A DNA stretch of 62,500 bases from Adiantum capillus-veneris (GCA_014529385.2 CM043958.1:87143025-87205524); one strand, 5' to 3'. Shown: positions 24,490-36,953, counted from the stretch's first letter. The notes: generated from the sequence alone by a model not told the origin. Program-made: numbers and translations.

Positions 24490-26775
24490 TTTGATTTACA
24501 TTAATTGCATCGTCTCTTATTACATCTATGTCACAATTGTGCCATAAACTGCAAACATCTCAAGACTGCATACAAAACTGCATAGCATCATTTAGATATT
24601 TGCACAACCCAAAAGTCATGGAGAAAATAGATAGTTTAACAGGGACCCAACTCTACACATGCTGAAGAATCCACAACCACCATTGCCTTACATTTTTGCA
24701 ATTCCAAAACATATGTTTAAGAGTTTCCATAGCCTTACAATGAGGACATTTCCCATCCGCAATACATTTTTAAGCAATAGTTTGCCATAGGGGAGAGAAC
24801 CTGTGAGCAGTCTCCACATTAATACTCTGTGCTTGTTTGAGCAAGGGAGGCTCCATAAGGCAGCTAGTCTCTGTATCCACCAGTCTTGTGATCTGTTAAA
24901 CCTCTATATCTATTGCATCTGATAGATATGTCCATGACTGGTATAAGCAAACTGTAGAATTGAGCAGTAGAAGACTTCCATCAATCACCTACATTCCCTG
25001 CGAGGTGCCAATCTTTGAATCTTTCCCATAGGTTCTTTGTAATAGGGACTTGCAACCTAAAAGTCTGAATAGAAAAATCTGTCCAACTTGTTCTGAAGGC
25101 ATTGGAAAGTCTGAATTGTCTCCTGGCTGCAAAAAAAGGAACAAACAATCCCTGAGAGTCCAACATTTGTTCAATGCATGTGATACTTTTTCTGAACAAC
25201 CTAATGGCTAGTTTTTTAATAATCAAGCAAGAGGGATTTTAAAAACAAAGCTCCAAAAGACGTTTTCTTAGCCAAGGGAGTTCCTTGTATACCTAAGTTG
25301 ATCTTGAGCAATAAGACATCTTGTATTAAGAGGGGCATGTGAGAATAGTTTATCCCAATCAAAAATATTCCACGTCCCGTGAAAGTATACCACTGACAAA
25401 GATATAATATCCCACATACATCTGGACCAAATAGTATCCCTTTTGAACATATGTTTGACCATAGTAGCTCGTCTAGTATGGGCGTGTGCCTGCAAGTTTA
25501 GGACTCCCAATGCCCCTTGGTTCTTATGACACAGAGAACAAAGTCCCATTTGATGAAGACACATGTTTTCCCTTTATTTCCCAAAGAAATTTTGTCAGCA
25601 GAGTTTGTATCAGAGCTAAATGTGTTTTTTCAGTCCAACAATGGCAAGTAATACAACAGATAAGGAACAAGAATGGCCTGTATAATTATGAGTCTAACTG
25701 CATGCAATGGCCACTCATCATAGTACCATGCAGCCATTTTGGTTTGGACTCTAGAAAGAACCCACTAAACCAGCTGGTTATTGGGTGTGCGCACCCCTAT
25801 AGGGTACCCCAAATACCTAACAATATGGCCTATGTGAACTCTCTTGCCAGCCCAAATAAGATTGTCAACCTAATCAGCATTCATGTCAATAAGTACAGGT
25901 TTTTGCAAATTCAAATTCATACCAACAGCCAGGGAAAATAGAGCAAGGTAAGACATGCATTTAGTCAAGTTCAACTTTGTAGCATGTAAAAATATCACAG
26001 TGTCATCAACAAAGCCAAGAGCTAGCAGTTTTTCTTTGGACAAATTTAGACCAGTGATTCTGCCTAAAGCTGCTTGTTTCTCTAGAAAGCAGAAAAATGG
26101 ATGAGTACTGACTGCAAAAAGAAGAGGACTTAAGGGGCACCCTTATCTCACTGATCTTTGAATATGAACAGGGCATGAAAGTCTGCCATTCACTAAGATC
26201 CTCGAAGTAGCATGTTGACCCAGCAAGAAGATGCAGGCACTCATTTTGGCCCCAAAACCCAAATTTTGCATAATGGCATGAATGAAGTCCCAAGCTACAG
26301 TATCAAAGGCCTTCTCATTATCTAGTTGTAGCATTACAGTGTTCTGGTTAGTTTTGGAAGCATATTAAGCCCCCAATTGTACAGCCAGAATGCTATCTAG
26401 GATAGATCTGCCCGTGATAAACCCCGTCTAGTTTATATGAATATGTTTCCTTAACAGAGGGGGCAGTCTTATAGACACTGACTTAGCCAGAACCTTATAC
26501 AACAAACCCATCATGGTTATGGGTCTCCACTGTGAGAGAGTTGAGAGTAATTTTTGCTTAGGGATGAGTTTTACAGTCCCCTCTTTGAGATGAGGGTCCA
26601 TAGACTATGATGCCCAGATAGCATTGATTGCCTGCATAACCATACATTTGAGATGGGGCCAAAAATGCATCAAGAATTCCTTAAAAAGCCCATAATCTCC
26701 AAGGGTTTTATTATTTCCCAACTTAGTGACAGCATAGTGAAGTTCTCCTTCATCAAAGCATCCCTCAAGCCTCTA
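24490..26775 (-). pseudogene. LINE (non-LTR) retrotransposon, reverse transcriptase and zf-RVT remnant
   Basis: Read on the minus strand from 26775: LKEGTVKLIPKQ, QWRPITMMGLLYKVLAKS, a stop, then TGFITGRSILDSILAVQLG and the RT block LDNEKAFDTVAWDFIHAIM (about 26325-26270). These are the successive motifs of plant LINE reverse transcriptases. The C-terminal half follows at 25564-24990. At about 24755-24700, CPHCKAMETLKHMFWNC is the zinc-binding reverse-transcriptase domain (zf-RVT). Several in-frame stops (for example TAG where QTGF is expected) and frame changes make it inactive. The 5' part, including the endonuclease, is missing: homology stops at the CT microsatellite at 26783. Confidence 0.85.
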
Positions 26776-26779
26776 GGCG

Positions 26780-26880
<101 letters not shown>

Positions 26881-27104
26881 ATTCACTTTCCTCTTCGAAT
26901 CCCTTTGAAAAGATATTAAAGAATAATAGAGGGTAAGTATTAAGGTTGCAATTTTAAAAAATAGGACATCGTCCAAAGTTGTGTTTCCTATGGTACATGG
27001 GTCAAAGAATGACCTAACAAGGTGAATGGTGGCACCCCTTGCTGAGAGAGAAAATTTGCAATGCATGGTGAGCTGGAGGCAAAGAAATTGAGAATGCACT
27101 ATAA

Positions 27105-27345
27105 CATATGCGCGGTATTATCGCTCACATTACCGCAAAAAAACAAACAAATTTGGAATATGAAAATTCCCGTATGCGAAAAAGACTGCGGCAACATTTG
27201 CGGTAATGGTCTAGCGGTAACAATCACGGTAATGGCTGCGGCTATATTTCCGCGTCTATTACCGCGTCGTTTACTTCAAGCATACCCTCGAGAGTTACCG
27301 CGTAGATGTTATCGTAGGCATTACCGCGGGCGGGTTTATTATAAA
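27105..27345. repeat. Subterminal ATTACCGC repeat cluster, CACTA copy 2
   Basis: At least ten ATTACCGC or GCGGTAAT variants occur within 240 bp, in both orientations, immediately inside the CACTA terminus. Confidence 0.7.
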
Positions 27346-27792
27346 AAAACAGATGACCGTTTGGATTGTCCTTTGCAGGACCTTCCAAAAGGTCATCTAT
27401 TTTTTCATTTATTTAAGATATTTTACAAAATTATTATTAATTACAACAGAATATCACAATTGGACAATACATTGAGCCAAAAAAAGATTGATAATTTCAT
27501 TTACATAAGTGGAATTACAATTGGGGGAGGTATTGAGCAAAAAAATGATAGGTATTGCATTTACATAAAGGGCAAAAAAAGCCCGCGTGTACAAAATAGA
27601 GTATGGTCATGTGGGATAGGGCAAACGGGGTCCGCGTATACAAAATAGAGGATGCTCATGGGGGAGATGGGGGCATTTCGCGTGGAACTCCTTGACTCTG
27701 CAAAACCAGAAAAAAAAAACAATTAACACTTTGTTATTGAATATTTGATATAAAATCAACAATTTGATTATTTAAATAAGACTAAACTTACA

Positions 27793-29135
27793 TGTTGTAG
27801 ACTTCTGCACGCATTTTCGAACTCCTCTCGAGAGATCATTTGATTTTCAAACAACCAACACCAAGTTTGATACTCGGTATGGTTCTCTCTATATCTCTGC
27901 ACATCTCTGGTCGGGCGACTCATGGTAATGTTATACTGACAAAAAATAGCAACCAATTAATTAAATGAAAAACATTAGACTTTTTACAATAAAACAAATA
28001 TTTTTACTTACATATTTGTCTTTCCAAGCCGTTTTTCCTCCCGAACCATAATGCGTAGGAGTCTAATGGGATCTGGCCTCAACTTGACGCATATACATCC
28101 TCGCACCCGTTGCCCTTTCGTCCTCTTTCTCGTCCATAGCTGTCTCCCACTCCACATCATGGACATTTCCTGGCCGATAGCTATGCTCTGGAGACTCCAT
28201 TGTCTTCTTTGTAGCTCTCCTCACACTAGATCTTTTGTTCTTGAGAAATGTTTTGACATGCTCTTGCAACCATTGCCTTGATAATTGTTGCCCGTCAAGG
28301 TTGGGGAAACGCATGTGCATGGTTGTCTCTATATATGTGAGGTTGTAGGGATCTTGCTGATCAAATTTGAGAAAACAATTGATATATGTGGAGTGGATTA
28401 ATTGGTTGACGTGTGTGCGGAATCTCCTGCCCTGCGATGTCCCGAGATCCACCATACCTCCTCTATATATGAACCTGGTAGTATAACCCGCGAGCATCTG
28501 GTGAAGGCATGTCATGGTCCTCATCTTCTGTTGGAGCAGGGAGCGGTGACTGGGGAGGAGAATATGTAGTACTTCCCCCCCCCCCCCCCCCCAAAACAAC
28601 AACTAGCTCCGCTCCCTCATCGAGATCGATCGGCGCTAGCGCGCGAGCTGCCCTGACGCTGACTGCCAGAAGAGCGTCGACGTGAATCTGGGACAGAAGG
28701 TGGGATAGGTGATGGATAGGTGGACGCCCGTGGCGTCGCACCCAACGGCGTCGGACCCTGGGGCGTTGGACCCTGTGAAGGAAAAGTTGAACCTCGAGCT
28801 GCAGCTGGAAAACTCTGCAGGTATGGAGTGCCACCAGTCGGAGTAGAGACCTCTGATAATCCAAAAGCTGCTAGCTGCGCCGGTGAATAGCGCTGCGTAA
28901 GGGTCTGCTGCGAACCTAACCACTCAGCCCAACGACGCAATGCCCTCTCCACATCTGGATCGGTAAGAGGTACGGCAGCGGACCCACCAAGAGCGTCCCG
29001 AAAACAGCCGAACTCTGATGATGACTGTTGAGGCGACGGCTGTGAATGATAGGCACAGAGAGCGTCGGGATATGACATCCCGTCCGCCATGAAATCCTCA
29101 ATGCTGCGAAAGCGTGGTGTGGAAGAAGAAGACAT
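27793..29135 (-). pseudogene. CACTA accessory protein ORF A, copy 2 (Transposase_24-like)
   Basis: It starts at MSSSSTPRFRSIEDF (ATG at 29135). The N-terminal 170 residues are Ser/Pro/Gln-rich with repeated SQGPTP units. An 18-C run (28575-28592) encodes poly-Gly and probably drives a frame slip. Then come EDEDHDMPSPDA, a conserved block with LIHSTYINCFLKF, and YIETTMHMRFPN...FLKNKRSSVRRATKK...VEWETAMDEKE, resembling the PF03004 transposase domain. An in-frame TAG (28063-28065, probably from CAG) interrupts the conserved TPTHYG and GGK..WKDKYV tail. A further exon at about 27940-27793 encodes ITMSRPTRDVQRY and TEYQTWCWLFEN. It is better preserved than the copy at 3430-4931 and probably encoded the element's DNA-binding accessory protein (inferred). 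Confidence 0.65.
28575..28592. repeat. Poly-C run (18 C) inside ORF A copy 2
   Basis: A homopolymer encoding poly-Gly on the minus strand; its length decides the frame. It may be a sequencing or assembly weak point. Confidence 0.9.
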
Positions 29136-29375
29136 GGTCTACATTTATTACGACAAAGATTAAACTAGGGTATAAAATTCGAATATATAATTAAAAATTT
29201 ACACATTGATTTTTTTCAAACATTGATTTTTTTAACATTGGATTCTCTATAGTATCCAATGTTGAAAGAATCCAATGTGGAAAGAATCCAAGGTGTGTCT
29301 ACAACCTATAAAAGAGTCTTGCAAGGCCTTGGGTGCTAATAAGATATTAGTGTGTGTATTGACTAATAAGAGATT

Positions 29376-30064
29376 ATTGTGTTTATGATTAGTGTGACCC
29401 ATTAGTGTGTGTTAACATACACTAATTAGTGTGTGCATTGACCAATGCACACACTAATTACACACTAATTAGTGTCATGATTGGCCAATCACATTGGTCA
29501 ATGCACACACTATTTAGTGTGTGATTAGTGTGCGCATTGGCCAATCACATTGGTCAATGCACACACTAATCACACAATAAATAGTGTGTATTAACACACA
29601 CTAATTAGTGTGTGCATTGGCCAATGCCATTGACCAATCACATTGGCCAATGCACACAATATTCACAAACTAATTAGTGTGTGCATTGACCAATCACATT
29701 GGCCAATGCACACACACTAATTAGTGTGTGCATTGACCAATTACATTGGCCAATGCACACACTAATCCCAAACTAATTAGTGTGTGCATTGACCAATCAC
29801 ATTGGCCAATGCACACACTAATCACACCCTAATTAGTGTGTGCATTGACCAATCACATTGGCCAATGCACACACTAATTAGTGTGTGCATTGGCCAATGC
29901 CATTGACCAATGCACACACTAATCCCAAACTAATTAGTGTGTGCATTGACCAATCACATTGGCCAATGCACACACTAATCACAAACTAATTAGTGTGTGC
30001 ATTGACCAATCACATCGGCCAATGTGATTGGTCAATTAGTGTACATTAACACACACTAATTAGT
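29376..30064. repeat. Array of about 56-bp hairpin-forming repeats
   Basis: About ten copies of a unit in which ATTAGTGTGTGCATTG is followed by CCAAT, a short spacer, and the inverse ATTGGCCAATGCACACACTAAT. Each unit is therefore an inverted repeat with arms of about 20 bp, joined by CACAAACTA-like linkers. Spacing becomes irregular at the left end. The array sits between the divergent starts of ORF A and TNP2. Confidence 0.85.
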
Positions 30065-30179
30065 GTGTGCATGGCCAAACCCAAATTTAACATATTAGGT
30101 TTTGCAAGTAATAAATTTAACAAATTTGACAAATTTAACAAGTTTAAATTTTGCAAGTAACTAATAATTAACAAATTTA

Positions 30180-30405
30180 GGTTTTGGTGTGTCTTTACTT
30201 ACACTAATTAGTGTGTGCATTAGAATAATGCACACACTAATTAGTGTGTGTAAAGAACACATGCACTAATTCGTGTGTGTAATTAGTGTGTAAAGAACAC
30301 ATGCACTAATTAGTGTGTGTGTGTGTGTATGCATGTGTATGCATGCGTGTGTATAAGTGTATGCATGTGTGTATGCGTGTGTGTGTGTGTGTGTGTGCGT
30401 GTGAA
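30180..30405. repeat. ACACTAATTAGTGTGT hairpins and (TG)n-rich tract
   Basis: A continuation of the TTAGTGTG theme with shorter palindromes, passing into TGTGTATGCATG and a 20-bp perfect TG run. Confidence 0.8.
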
Positions 30406-30647
30406 AAAATCAAAAAACATAACAACAAAACTTACATGGAATCGAAGAGCTTGTTGGGAGAGGGTAGGAGAGTGGAAGAATAGAGATGGTGGAGAGTAGA
30501 AGAGTAGAGATGGAGGAAGAGCTCAAGGTTGTGAGGTTCGCGCTCTCGGCTTCTGTGGAGAAGACGATGCAATTCGAATTTTAGGGTTTTGAATTTCGCG
30601 GGGCACGCGGGTGCCCCTATTTATAAAAAAGTTTGAAAATTGAGTTT

Positions 30648-30713
30648 CCGCTCATATTACCGCGAGCATTACCGCATGCATTACCTCGTGCATTTCCGCA
30701 GCTATTATCGCAG
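30648..30713. repeat. Second ATTACCGC cluster, between ORF A and TNP2
   Basis: Five ATTACCGC-like motifs occur in 66 bp, upstream of TNP2 and of ORF A in opposite directions. It could be a regulatory binding cluster at a shared promoter or the inner end of a nested deletion derivative. Confidence 0.55.
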
Positions 30714-30993
30714 AGCAATTTCGGGCCCTACACACAGATGGCCACGTTCTGACATTATTACTATTGATCCTCAAAATCTATTGGTACTATGTTTTTTATA
30801 AAATATATATAAAATGAAAGTATTCTTAGTACTTTGAAAATGACATTTTTACCTAAAAGTTTAATTTTTACTTTTTACTGATTTTGTGCCCCTATTTTTT
30901 TGTAATTTGATTTTAATTAGTGTATGTAATTTATTAATGTAGGTTGCTTGGGATGAGTTTGGCCCGTCCACAAAACCGGATAGATCACGGTGG

Positions 30994-33420
30994 TTGGCCG
31001 AGCGATTACCATGCCCATTCGTGCGGTGCAAATGCGTCATTGCTCGACTTCGACGGATATGCTTGAGCCATGTAGAAGATTATGGACTATGGGACGATCC
31101 TCGCAAGCGTTCACGGATGGAAACAAATGATCCGCGAATTGTAGCGGCTATTGACGTCACCCCTCATTGGCGTGTGGTTGGTGGAGGAGGGGAAAGGAGG
31201 GTGGAAGAGCGCATGCGCCAGGAATCCATTAGAGAGGGAGGAAGCACATCAAATCAGCCAACTGTTGCTCCCTCTACGAGTGACCACATCTCATCTCCTT
31301 ACATGGATGCAGAAGACGACCATTTGCATAGAATGGTTGAGGATCTCCTTGCACTAGAGGAGGAGCATGAACCAGAGTGTGCATGCGAAGAAGCTTCCGA
31401 AAGAACGAGGAGTGAGCTACTCGATTCGGCACACAACGCATTATATGATAGATGCTCTTACTCCATTTTAAGGGCATCTCTCGAAGTCCTTAACCTTCAA
31501 GCGATGTTTGGATGGAGCAATGCTAGTGTCGACGCACTTTTGAGGTATGTATACAGATTTTGAAGGATGTTTGTGGAGTGCATAAATTAGCTTCTAATGT
31601 ACTTTCTTCTTGTGATAGGTTGCTAGGAAAGATGCTGCCAGCTGGCAATCACATGCCAGAGAATAGACGAAAAGCACGCGAAGTGGTGACTGCATTAGGG
31701 ATAGATTATGATTGCATTCATGCTTGCGGGAACGATTGTGTTCTCTTTCGTAATGAGCATGCCGATTGTGATACATGTCCATCGTGCGGGGATCCTAGGT
31801 TCAAAGAAGGAATGCAAAGAAACAGAATTCCACGTAAAGTTTTGAGGCATTTTCCACTCATCCCTCGCATCCAACACATGTTTAGATCGAAGGGTACGAG
31901 CGAGCTTTTGAGTTGGCATGCAAAAAATCACTCCACAGATGGTATTATGAGAGTGCCAGCTGACTCACCAGCGTGGAAGCACATAGAGGACACATGGCCA
32001 GAGTTCAAGGATGAGCCTCGTCACTTGAGGATTGGGTTAGCTAGTGATGGAGTGAATCCATTTGGGCACTGCTCTACTTCATGGAGCACTTGGCCAGTGG
32101 TGGTTGTAAACTATAATATTCCTCCTTGGGAGGCAATAAAAAAGAGAAACATTTTACTATCACTTCTCATTCCTGGAAAGCACAAGGTAAAAAACATGGA
32201 TGTATATCTGCAGCCTCTTATTGATGAGCTTCAAGAACTATGGAGAGGCATAGATGTCATTGACATTTCACAGGCACCACGAGACCGCAAAGCCGTCATC
32301 AAGTGCATCCTCATGTGGACCATGCATGATTACCCAGGATTTGGAGAGGTATCTGGTAAGTATGCACATGTTAATTGTACTCTTTGCTTTAGGTTTATCA
32401 TCTCATGTGTAACGTTTGTTTACCTCTTGGCAGGATTGGTAACATCTGGACATAGTGTGTGTCCCACTTGTGGCCCTTTCCTTGTGACAGAGAGACCTCC
32501 TCTTCTTGGGAAGGTGATCTATCCCAACAACCATCGCTTCCTACCTCCTTCACATCGTAGATATGCTCCCCCTATCAATGGAGTGCAGCCGTTCCATTGG
32601 AACATGGCTGATTGGGCGAAGCATTGGGAGGAGCATCATGGTACCTCACCGCCTCCCAATGGGTTGCCAAAGGGTATGTCGAGGTACTCAATCTTCTTGT
32701 CGCTCCCCTATCGGGCTTCGTTGAAAATTCAGCACTTATTGGACCCTATGCATGTATTCAAAAATGTTGGGCAAGCTATCTGGGATCACATAATTGGCAA
32801 GAAGGATTCATTGGGTGCTAGGGAAGATTTAAGAGCCATGCGACGTCTCCCCCCTTCAGCCACGCTCCGCATGGGGGAGCAGGGAAAGATGATTCTCCCA
32901 AAAGCACCGTGGATAATGTCAAAGGCAGACCAAGAGCGGACAAAGCAAGTTATTGCATCCATCAAAACTCCAACGGGATATATGCGGTCACTCAAAGGTG
33001 CTTTCACAAAAACCAAAAAGGGTGGCTCCACTCAATTGTATGGATTGAAATCCCATGATTGGCATAAAATCCTTCAGGTAAGAGTAGAACAGTTTGTGGT
33101 GTCTATGTGTCCTTATATATAGGTTGACATTCACTAAGATGTTTTATTGTTTGTAGTTTGTACTTCCCATAACTATTAGTGGTTATGGCTGTAATATTCA
33201 AAGTGGGTGAGATTGTGAGGTAATGGGTTTTCTTCAAGTACTATATCATGTTGTGCATGCATGAACAATAGAATTTTTTTTCATCTACTATATTATTTGT
33301 GCCCTGTAGATTTGTGAGCTCCAAGGAGATAGAAGTAGAATCCATACCAGTAGCCCATCATCTAGCAGTAGAGGCAGTGTGTGCTATTGAGGATGCATTC
33401 CCACGTACAATCCTTCATTA
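30994..33420 (+). pseudogene. TNP2-type CACTA transposase (Transposase_21), 3'-truncated
   Basis: Predicted exons are 30994-31544, 31619-32355, 32434-33077 and from about 33157, with GT/AG introns that keep the frame at each join (phases checked by hand). The N-terminus has the Cys/His transposase-associated region (CPFVRCKCV...LSHVEDYG). Exon 2 carries the hallmark TNP2 blocks: LRIGLASDGVNPFG, STWPVVVVNYNIPPW, LSLLIPGKHKVKNMDVYLQP and MWTMHDYPGFGEVSG. Exon 3 has HSVCPTCG, IQHLLDPMHVFKNV and YMRSLKGAFTK. Exon 4 (FVLPITISGYG) meets a stop. A last block at 33310-33420 (RFVSSKEIEVES...CAIEDAFPR) matches DUF4218, but the VHARWM part and DUF4216 are lost. It would catalyse excision and insertion; this copy is truncated. 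The 78-bp intron at 32356-32433 has no stop and a length divisible by three. Confidence 0.85.
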
Positions 33421-33429
33421 GGAGAAATA

Positions 33430-34028
33430 TGAACCTTGCATGGGCCTTGTAAGGAATCCTAATTTTTAGGGATTAAGGGTAATGTTGTGTGGGGTTTAGG
33501 GGGCAAGGGCATTGAAAAAGGTAGTTTTGAGTAGGCTTTTCTAGCTTTTTTTAAAGACAAATGTAGGATGTGGACCTAAAGGGTTACTTTCTCTCTCTAG
33601 CTTTTTTTAAAGTGAAGGAAGCATAGGGGTGTGTCCACATCAGCAAAAACGTGGGTCACAAAGAGACAAAATTTGAATTTTTTTTTAAAAAATCATTTTT
33701 ACTTATTTCTAACTTAAAACTCCCCCCCAACATATATACATATCCAAAAATCATTTTTTGACCCATTTTTTAACCCACAAGCTTAGAAAGTCCATTTTTT
33801 CAAAACTCTTTTCCCCCAAAAAGTAATAAACATTTTGTTCTCTCCTCCTCCTCCCTCCTACCTCCTCTCTCTCTCTCTCCCTCTCCTCTCCCTCCCTGCC
33901 CCTACCTTCCTCCTCCTCCCCAATCTCTCCCTCCCCCACCTCCCTCCTTCTCTCCTCCCATCTTCCTCAACCTCTCTACCCTTCCCCCTCTATCTTTTCA
34001 TCATTTGCTTCCTCACGCAACAACTTCC
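33430..34028. other. No gene; pyrimidine-rich boundary between two elements
   Basis: Contains a repeated TCTAGCTTTTTTTAAAG (about 33545 and 33597) and a C/T-rich tract (33840-33985). No coding evidence upstream of the ATG at 34029. Confidence 0.45.
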
Positions 34029-36953
34029 ATGGTATTCACGGACATCACAAATGGTTTGCTTCCACCACCACGTACTCCGCACACCAAAAGCATACATATT
34101 CGCTTACCCACGGCATTTGCACCAAAGACCACTAGTGAAGGTGATCAAAGGTCATCACAGGAACGTCGCACCGCTTGTGAGACCAATGTTGACATTTGGG
34201 TGGATGGCCATTTGTACCCTTACGATCCTATACGTCGCTTCCATCCACCATTTAATAGCCTTTCCACATTTCTTCAATTTCTTGGAAGGGGAGAAGCAGG
34301 TTTGTTAGGCTATTGCAAGCGGTTGTGTATGGGTGCAGGTGCTTCTTTGCATATGTGGATGCACGAATGTCAAGCTCTTCACCTCAAGACGGCCGCATTA
34401 CAAGAGAGTGTTGCCTCTTCGGAGAGGATAGTTAAAACTCTTGAAAAAAAAATGCAAGAAAAGAAGTCCCACATCCAGAAGCTTACCAACACCATCACAT
34501 ACTTGAAAGAAACACCCCTTGGTGCAAGGGAACGTAAACGCACGTATTCATCCATTGAAACTCGTGCACATTCGGGAGGAGCACGCAAACGACGAGTTAC
34601 AGCCACAAGGTGATTTGGTCTTTACTTGCATGATGCATTCTTACTTCACACTATTTCTAACATTTATGTTTATTTGTTGCTAGAAGCTTCATCCAGGAGG
34701 CATGCGGTGGAACAAGCCAAGATGATCGAGTCAACCTTCTCACTAGTTGTCTCAATACCCAGGACGTGATTTCTATGGATGCAGTCACCAAGGACCTTAT
34801 GTGTAAATTAAGAAATGTGGTTAGTGATGATGACGTTCAACAAGCTTGTGATGAGGCTGGAATCAGCACCAAAGCATATCAGGCTATTTTCCAACTCCTA
34901 AAGGATGCCCTCAAAGAACATGACATTGTGGAAAACCTATTTCCCGTTCCTCACAAGGTCAAGCTCGCAAAGAAGGCCACAAACGAAGATGTGTTCTCCC
35001 GCATTGGGACATACCTACACATTGAGGACACAATGCCAACTTCCCTTAATGCTTCGTGCGCAACAAAGACAAGGGGAAAAGGTAAGAAACAATCCATAAG
35101 ACCTTCGGAGAAGGGATTTCCTTACACAATGTGGAACAATATTTTCGTGGATCTTAGAAGGCTTCAAGAAGCCATGCTTAGATTTTACGAGTTACCTGAA
35201 GAAGGTGACACACTTTACTTTTTTCTTTGGTATTATTCTTATCATAGACTCTGAAGTTTAAGGTCTTAGCACTATTTATTTTGTAGTGCTTGACACAAAA
35301 TTTGCTTTTGTGTTGAAACTCGATGAGTGTCAAATAGTGAAAGGCCGAAGGTTAGAGAGGCTAAGTGTCACTCTAATGAACGAGGCTCTTCTGCAAACCA
35401 AGCGAAGGGATTCAGTCGAGCCATCTCCCACCCCATCTTTTAGCGTGCAATCAGAGAAAGACATTTGGTGGTTGGTGCTATTGAGGTGCCCAAGGAGACC
35501 AATGGAGTACTTTCATGGATTTTTGAGAGAACTCCATGGATCACAGAAGTAATACACTCCCAAATTGCAGGTCAGAAGTTGGAGATTGAGGGTTTTGGTA
35601 GTTATGATGTGGAGTGGCACTTAGGTGGGGATTTGAAGACCATAAAGTGTTTGCTTGGCTGCAAAAAAGGGGCTTCTTCTCTCATGCCTTGTCCATTTTG
35701 CACTCGAGGGTACAAACCTAATGGAAAAAAATCACATAAGAGCACTGCAAAGGCCGGATCCATGCTTCCATGGCAAGGGCATGGAGAACAAGGGTTAGAT
35801 TGTCGTGATGTGGGAGATGAAGGTAGAGAATGGGAAACGTCTATTATGAGATGTCCCATGCTCAATGCCCCAGACCGTGATCAAAAGGACCACGCTTGGA
35901 ATCCAATCTTTCGATTTTCTCTATCAAATGTACATTTTTGTACATTACACGCATTCATGCGCATTTTTTATAGGCTATTGAAGCTCCACATTGACTATGC
36001 TTTCACGATGAAACCGTTGTAAAAGTCCCAGGAAGCGATCGAAAGAGTTAGGTACTCTTGAATTCCATTGGCTGTCACGGTGGAAATGTGTCTATCGTTG
36101 CCACAAAGAACACAGGGGAGGCCCATGAAATTTCTCAACAAGTGTCAATGAGTGGACAAAAAGCTAGAAACTTTTTGAAGAAAGTTTCCCAAGGAAAGCC
36201 AAGTCGATATGATGCTCAAAACATCTCCAACCAGTAGGCAGGTAACCTTTGGGAGCTTTGGAAGGAGTTATGCAAAGCTACTACCGACAATGATTCAAAT
36301 GGCGAGCTTGCAAACAAGCGCAAGCAAGTTTGGGCACATTTTGATAAAATGGTCAAGCTTATGGGCCTTAACAGCACAACAGAAGAACAACACCAATCAT
36401 TTCAAGAAGCCTTGGTGGATTTTACCAAGGTCTTCACCCTTTCTTGGGGTGAAAATAACATCACACATTACATGGTAATTAAGTCATTTTACATGGTGTA
36501 TTCATTACAAGGGATTGTTTTTATTTAATAATGTGGATCGTTTACTCATGTGAACAGCATATATTGTTTGTGCATGGTGCATTTTTTATGCACAAGTATG
36601 GATCGCTTGAAATTTTTAGCACTCAAGGCATGGAGAAGTTCCATTATCGAGCAAGGGGAGTGTACTTCAAAAATACTCGACATGGTGGTGGAATGGTGCA
36701 ATCCAATTATTTGGAGGAGATGTTCAATTGGTTTTTTCGCACGACATTTGCTCGTAAGCTCACAATGGAGCGTGCGCGACAATCCAAGATTGCTATTGAA
36801 GTGCGGAAATGGAGTCGTCAAGAGCATAGCAACAAGTGGAAAATGTCGCAAGGTCCCACCAAGCATGCTACATGCCGGCGATCCAGAGTGCGACAAGGAT
36901 CAAAGTGGATACTGCGCGAGTCACTAAACGTGAATGCAGGGTCCAACTCTTAG
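34029..36953 (+). pseudogene. Multi-exon transposase-like gene of an unnamed family
   Basis: Predicted exons 34029-34609, 34684-35204, 35287 to about 36474 and 36558-36953 join in frame through GT/AG introns. Exon 1 ends in a coiled coil (SSERIVKTLEKKMQEKKSHI). Exon 3 has KFAFVLKLDECQIVKGRR, IEVPKETNGVLSW, HLGGDLKTIKCLLG (about 35620), a CPFC pair at 35690-35701, and a conserved LHAFMRIFYRLL. Exon 4 has HILFVHGAFFMHKYG and FSTQGMEKFHYRARG. This succession (a strand with K.DE, GGD..K.LLG, CP.C, LH..MR, and FS.QG.EK) recalls large uncharacterised transposon-like proteins of animals and lower plants, from memory only. A one-base deletion near 35475, a frame change near 36030 and a TAG at about 36236 make it inactive. 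No TIRs were found. Confidence 0.55.

Larger units (their letters stand above)
27097..33420. mobile_element. CACTA-like DNA transposon copy 2, divergent ORF A / TNP2
   Basis: The left edge starts CACTATAACATATGCGCGG. Dense ATTACCGC-type motifs follow (27105-27345), then ORF A on the minus strand (27793-29135), an intergenic region of about 1.86 kb with a hairpin-forming array and a second ATTACCGC cluster, and TNP2 on the plus strand (30994-33420, 3'-truncated). The arrangement repeats that of 2813-6690. No right terminus was found. An alternative reading is that 27097-30.7 kb is one deletion derivative and TNP2 belongs to a neighbour. Confidence 0.65.

Noticed and set aside
30317-30499. Cys/Val-rich 60-codon ORF
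   Set aside because: Translation of the TG repeat tract.
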